Assembly: GCA_015056655.1 (NCBI GenBank)
Contig: SVFV01000017.1
Location: forward strand, 1 to 64,000
DNA length: 64,000 bases
Direction of reading: 5' to 3'
Origin: Butyrivibrio sp.
Lineage (GTDB): Bacteria; Bacillota; Clostridia; Lachnospirales; Lachnospiraceae
A program made the position numbers and the translations under genes. Numbering within the stretch: position 1 is the first letter of the stretch; every line of letters begins with the position of its first letter. Under the pieces are notes generated by a model. It ran no database searches. It was given only the letters and a program-made list of their open reading frames with translations, and had not been told where the DNA came from. Shown here piece after piece: positions 61,495 to 64,000 of this stretch.

Positions 61495-62853
61495 ATGGTC
61501 AAAAAACTACGAAGAAAATTTGTTCTTACAGCAATGCTGTCACTTCTTGTGATAATCATCTGTATCATCGGTGTTATCAATGTGTACAATTACGTTCAGA
61601 TTCAAATGGGCGCAGACGAGATCCTGACTATTCTGTCTGAGAATGATGGCTTTTTCCCTGATCCTGTTTTTATGGGAATGATAAAAGAAGAACAGAATAA
61701 AACCCTGAATAATCAAAAGAATGAAAATGATGATAAGTCAGAAGATGGTCCTCCGCCATTTCCTGAGGGTGAGATGTTCTGGGGGGATAAAACCAATTAC
61801 AACAGACAGATGGAGATGCCATACCAGTCCAGATATTTCTGGGTAAGGCTTAGTGAGGATGGCAGTGTTAAGGAGATAAACACAGGCCATATTGCGGCTA
61901 TTTCTTCAAGCGATGCAAAGAGTGTTGCGACAGATATCTATGAAAGCGGCATAGTACAGGGCTACTATGACAATCACTACAGATATTTGGTCAAGCAAAA
62001 TGACAATGGCGAGTACCTGGTGATGTTCGTAGACTGTAGCAGAGATTTTTACAACGCAAACAGACTTCTTATCATGACCGTGCTTATAGGCATCATCAGT
62101 CTTCTGGCGATGTTTATCCTTGTATATATGTTCTCAGGAAAAGCAGTTGCGCCTGTGGTTGAGTCCCTGGAAAAGCAAAAGAGATTCATCACTGATGCCG
62201 GACACGAGCTTAAAACACCTATTGCTGTTATCTCGGCAAACGTTGATGTGCTTGAGCTTGAAAGCGGAAAAAGTGAGTGGACAAACAGTATTCGCGGTCA
62301 GGTAAAGCGAATGACAGAGCTTGTCAAAAATATGCTGACTCTTTCTCGAATGGAGGAGGAGAACATCCATGTAGTTTTTTCTGACCTGAACTTAAGCCAG
62401 ACTATTGTTGAAAACTCGGCCAGCTTTGCGGCGGTAGCTGATTCCAAGGGCTTAAAATACAACCTGGATATTGCAGAGGATATCCATATCCTTGGTGATA
62501 AGAACGGAATCAATCAGCTTTCATCTCTACTGATCGACAATGCTATGAAGTATTCCTCAGAAAATGGAAGCGTAAATGTAATGCTTTCAAAGGATCAGAG
62601 AGGAAAAAAAGCTATATTTGAGGTATCAAATACCTGCGATAGTATCCCGGAAGGAAATCTGGACAGACTTTTTGACAGATTTTATCGAGCAGACAATTCA
62701 CGAAGCAGAGATACAGGAGGTTATGGAATAGGCCTTTCTGTTGCAAGAGCTATAGCGAATTCTCATGGCGGAGAAATAGAGGCTCAGCGTGACGGAGATC
62801 ACATAATAAGGTTTATAGTAAAGATTCCTGTGGCAAAAAATAAGACAAACTGA
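61495..62853 (+). CDS. Sensor histidine kinase with extracytoplasmic domain
   Basis: Two TMs, FITDAGHELKTPIAVISANVDVLEL, GGYGIGLSVARAI. Confidence 0.95.
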   Translation: MVKKLRRKFVLTAMLSLLVIIICIIGVINVYNYVQIQMGADEILTILSENDGFFPDPVFMGMIKEEQNKTLNNQKNENDDKSEDGPPPFPEGEMFWGDKTNYNRQMEMPYQSRYFWVRLSEDGSVKEINTGHIAAISSSDAKSVATDIYESGIVQGYYDNHYRYLVKQNDNGEYLVMFVDCSRDFYNANRLLIMTVLIGIISLLAMFILVYMFSGKAVAPVVESLEKQKRFITDAGHELKTPIAVISANVDVLELESGKSEWTNSIRGQVKRMTELVKNMLTLSRMEEENIHVVFSDLNLSQTIVENSASFAAVADSKGLKYNLDIAEDIHILGDKNGINQLSSLLIDNAMKYSSENGSVNVMLSKDQRGKKAIFEVSNTCDSIPEGNLDRLFDRFYRADNSRSRDTGGYGIGLSVARAIANSHGGEIEAQRDGDHIIRFIVKIPVAKNKTN

Positions 62854-62895
62854 TAAAATGCAAGAAGTTCAAAGCCTATTAGAAATGAGGACAGG

Positions 62896-63714
62896 ATGAA
62901 AAGAAGATTTTTTGCAGCAGGAGCTTTAGTGATGGCGCTCCTTATCGGTGGATGTGGATTATCCGAGGAGAATTTACAGCTTGTTACAGAGACCAGAGAG
63001 AATCTTACAAAAGCGAAGACTGAAGCTGAGACCATTTATGGAAAGGTCACAGATGATGATAATGAAAAATATCTGGCTGATCTGGCTACGGAATACGAAG
63101 AGTTCGAGGCACTTAATCTCGAGAAGCTTAAGGATGAGGATGTAGAGGAGCTTGTTCCCAGAATGAAGGAGCTCATATCTTCTTATGAAGAACTCTACAT
63201 AGAGCTTGAGAGTGTGCATAAATACGAGCAGGATACTGCTGCGGAAGAGGCTAAGTACAAGGAAGTTACCTGCTACATAGAAAATAAGTCAGGTTCAGAG
63301 TTATCAGGAATTGTTTTAAATGATGTTACAAAGGGCGAAAGCTCAGACAATATTCTTTTTGAAGGAGAAACACTTCCTTCTGGAAGAATGCTTGCGGGAG
63401 TGACATTTTCTCTTTACTCTGAGAGCACTGCCTGGCAGCTTGTTACTACAGATACTCTTGGAAATGAGAACACCTATGATGTGACATTTACAGATTTTGA
63501 TAATCTTTCTCAAAATGGAATGTCACTTACGATATATTCTCCGGAGAGCGAGAGCAGTGTGAGCGTTGGAAGCTATGTAGCGGTTCCTGAGCCTGAAGAA
63601 GCTGTAGAAGATGCAACAGAAGGCGAAGCTACAGAGGATTCCTCTGAAGAAGAGACAGATACAACAGCCGAAGAAGAAAACACCGACACTACTGAAGATA
63701 GCGCCGGTGAATGA
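62896..63714 (+). CDS. Lipoprotein with acidic C-terminal tail
   Basis: Lipobox LIGGC; tail EAVEDATEGEATEDSSEEETDTTAEEENTDTTEDSAGE. Confidence 0.8.
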   Translation: MKRRFFAAGALVMALLIGGCGLSEENLQLVTETRENLTKAKTEAETIYGKVTDDDNEKYLADLATEYEEFEALNLEKLKDEDVEELVPRMKELISSYEELYIELESVHKYEQDTAAEEAKYKEVTCYIENKSGSELSGIVLNDVTKGESSDNILFEGETLPSGRMLAGVTFSLYSESTAWQLVTTDTLGNENTYDVTFTDFDNLSQNGMSLTIYSPESESSVSVGSYVAVPEPEEAVEDATEGEATEDSSEEETDTTAEEENTDTTEDSAGE

Positions 63715-64000
63715 TCAAACTATTATATGAAGTAAATCTAATATGAATCCAGTGAAGGTACCAATCAGATAAAGGATCAATGTGATCTGAATATTTCTGG
63801 TGGTGCCTTCATTTACTCTGTAGAGAATTAAGAGGCCGACACCAGCTCCGACAAGGAGTCCACTCATCATAGTACCAAAGGTTATGATTCCTGAGATATA
63901 AAGCTCCGTAATTACAATTGAAGCTGCGCAGTTAGGAATAAGTCCAACAAGTCCGGCAAGGGCGTGACTTAGAATTACGTTGCCCTGGAGGAAGCCTGCC
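63715..64000 (-). CDS. Partial CDS: C-terminus of a multi-TM transporter (ArsP_2 / 10TM heavy-metal exporter-like)
   Basis: Manual translation AGFLQGNVILSHALAGLVGLIPNCAASIVITELYISGIITFGTMMSGLLVGAGVGLLILYRVNE...LLHIIV*; 5' end outside window. Confidence 0.65.
   Translation of the reverse strand, partial: AGFLQGNVILSHALAGLVGLIPNCAASIVITELYISGIITFGTMMSGLLVGAGVGLLILYRVNEGTTRNIQITLILYLIGTFTGFILDLLHIIV

Overview
The window is a chromosomal replication-origin region from a low-GC Firmicute, most likely Lachnospiraceae (Butyrivibrio-like; inferred from gene content and protein style, not tested). oriC lies at about 13.39-13.87 kb. The left arm reads outward on the minus strand: rpmH-rnpA-yidD-yidC-jag-mnmE-mnmG-rsmG-parA-parB-DUF4446-serS, with parS sites. 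The right arm reads outward on the plus strand: dnaA-dnaN-S4-recF-gyrB-gyrA. Beyond this core are: (a) a MNT/HEPN toxin-antitoxin pair at 0.3-1.1 kb, between an intact tRNA-Arg(CCU) and a broken 3' copy of the same tRNA; (b) a GGDEF gene coupled to gyrA, and a 71-aa orphan protein ending in a FliM/FliY-like peptide; (c) an MBOAT/SGNH-like/membrane-transferase trio; (d) a sulfur amino acid locus (LysR, two PLP enzymes, CMD-like protein, metNIQ, luxS, mtnN) with a repeated TATAGG-N5-CCTATA palindrome; (e) several c-di-GMP type signalling proteins; (f) a 56.2-63.7 kb locus of VTC-domain protein, DUF4956 membrane protein, beta-helix lipoprotein, HExxH membrane protein, response regulator, histidine kinase and acidic lipoprotein. 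The two promoters of (f) share an 11-bp-period TTTAG(G/T)TT direct repeat, and its first three genes sit between inverted copies of one hairpin. I consider (f) the best candidate for an undescribed system. All homology calls come from reading motifs; no database search was run.
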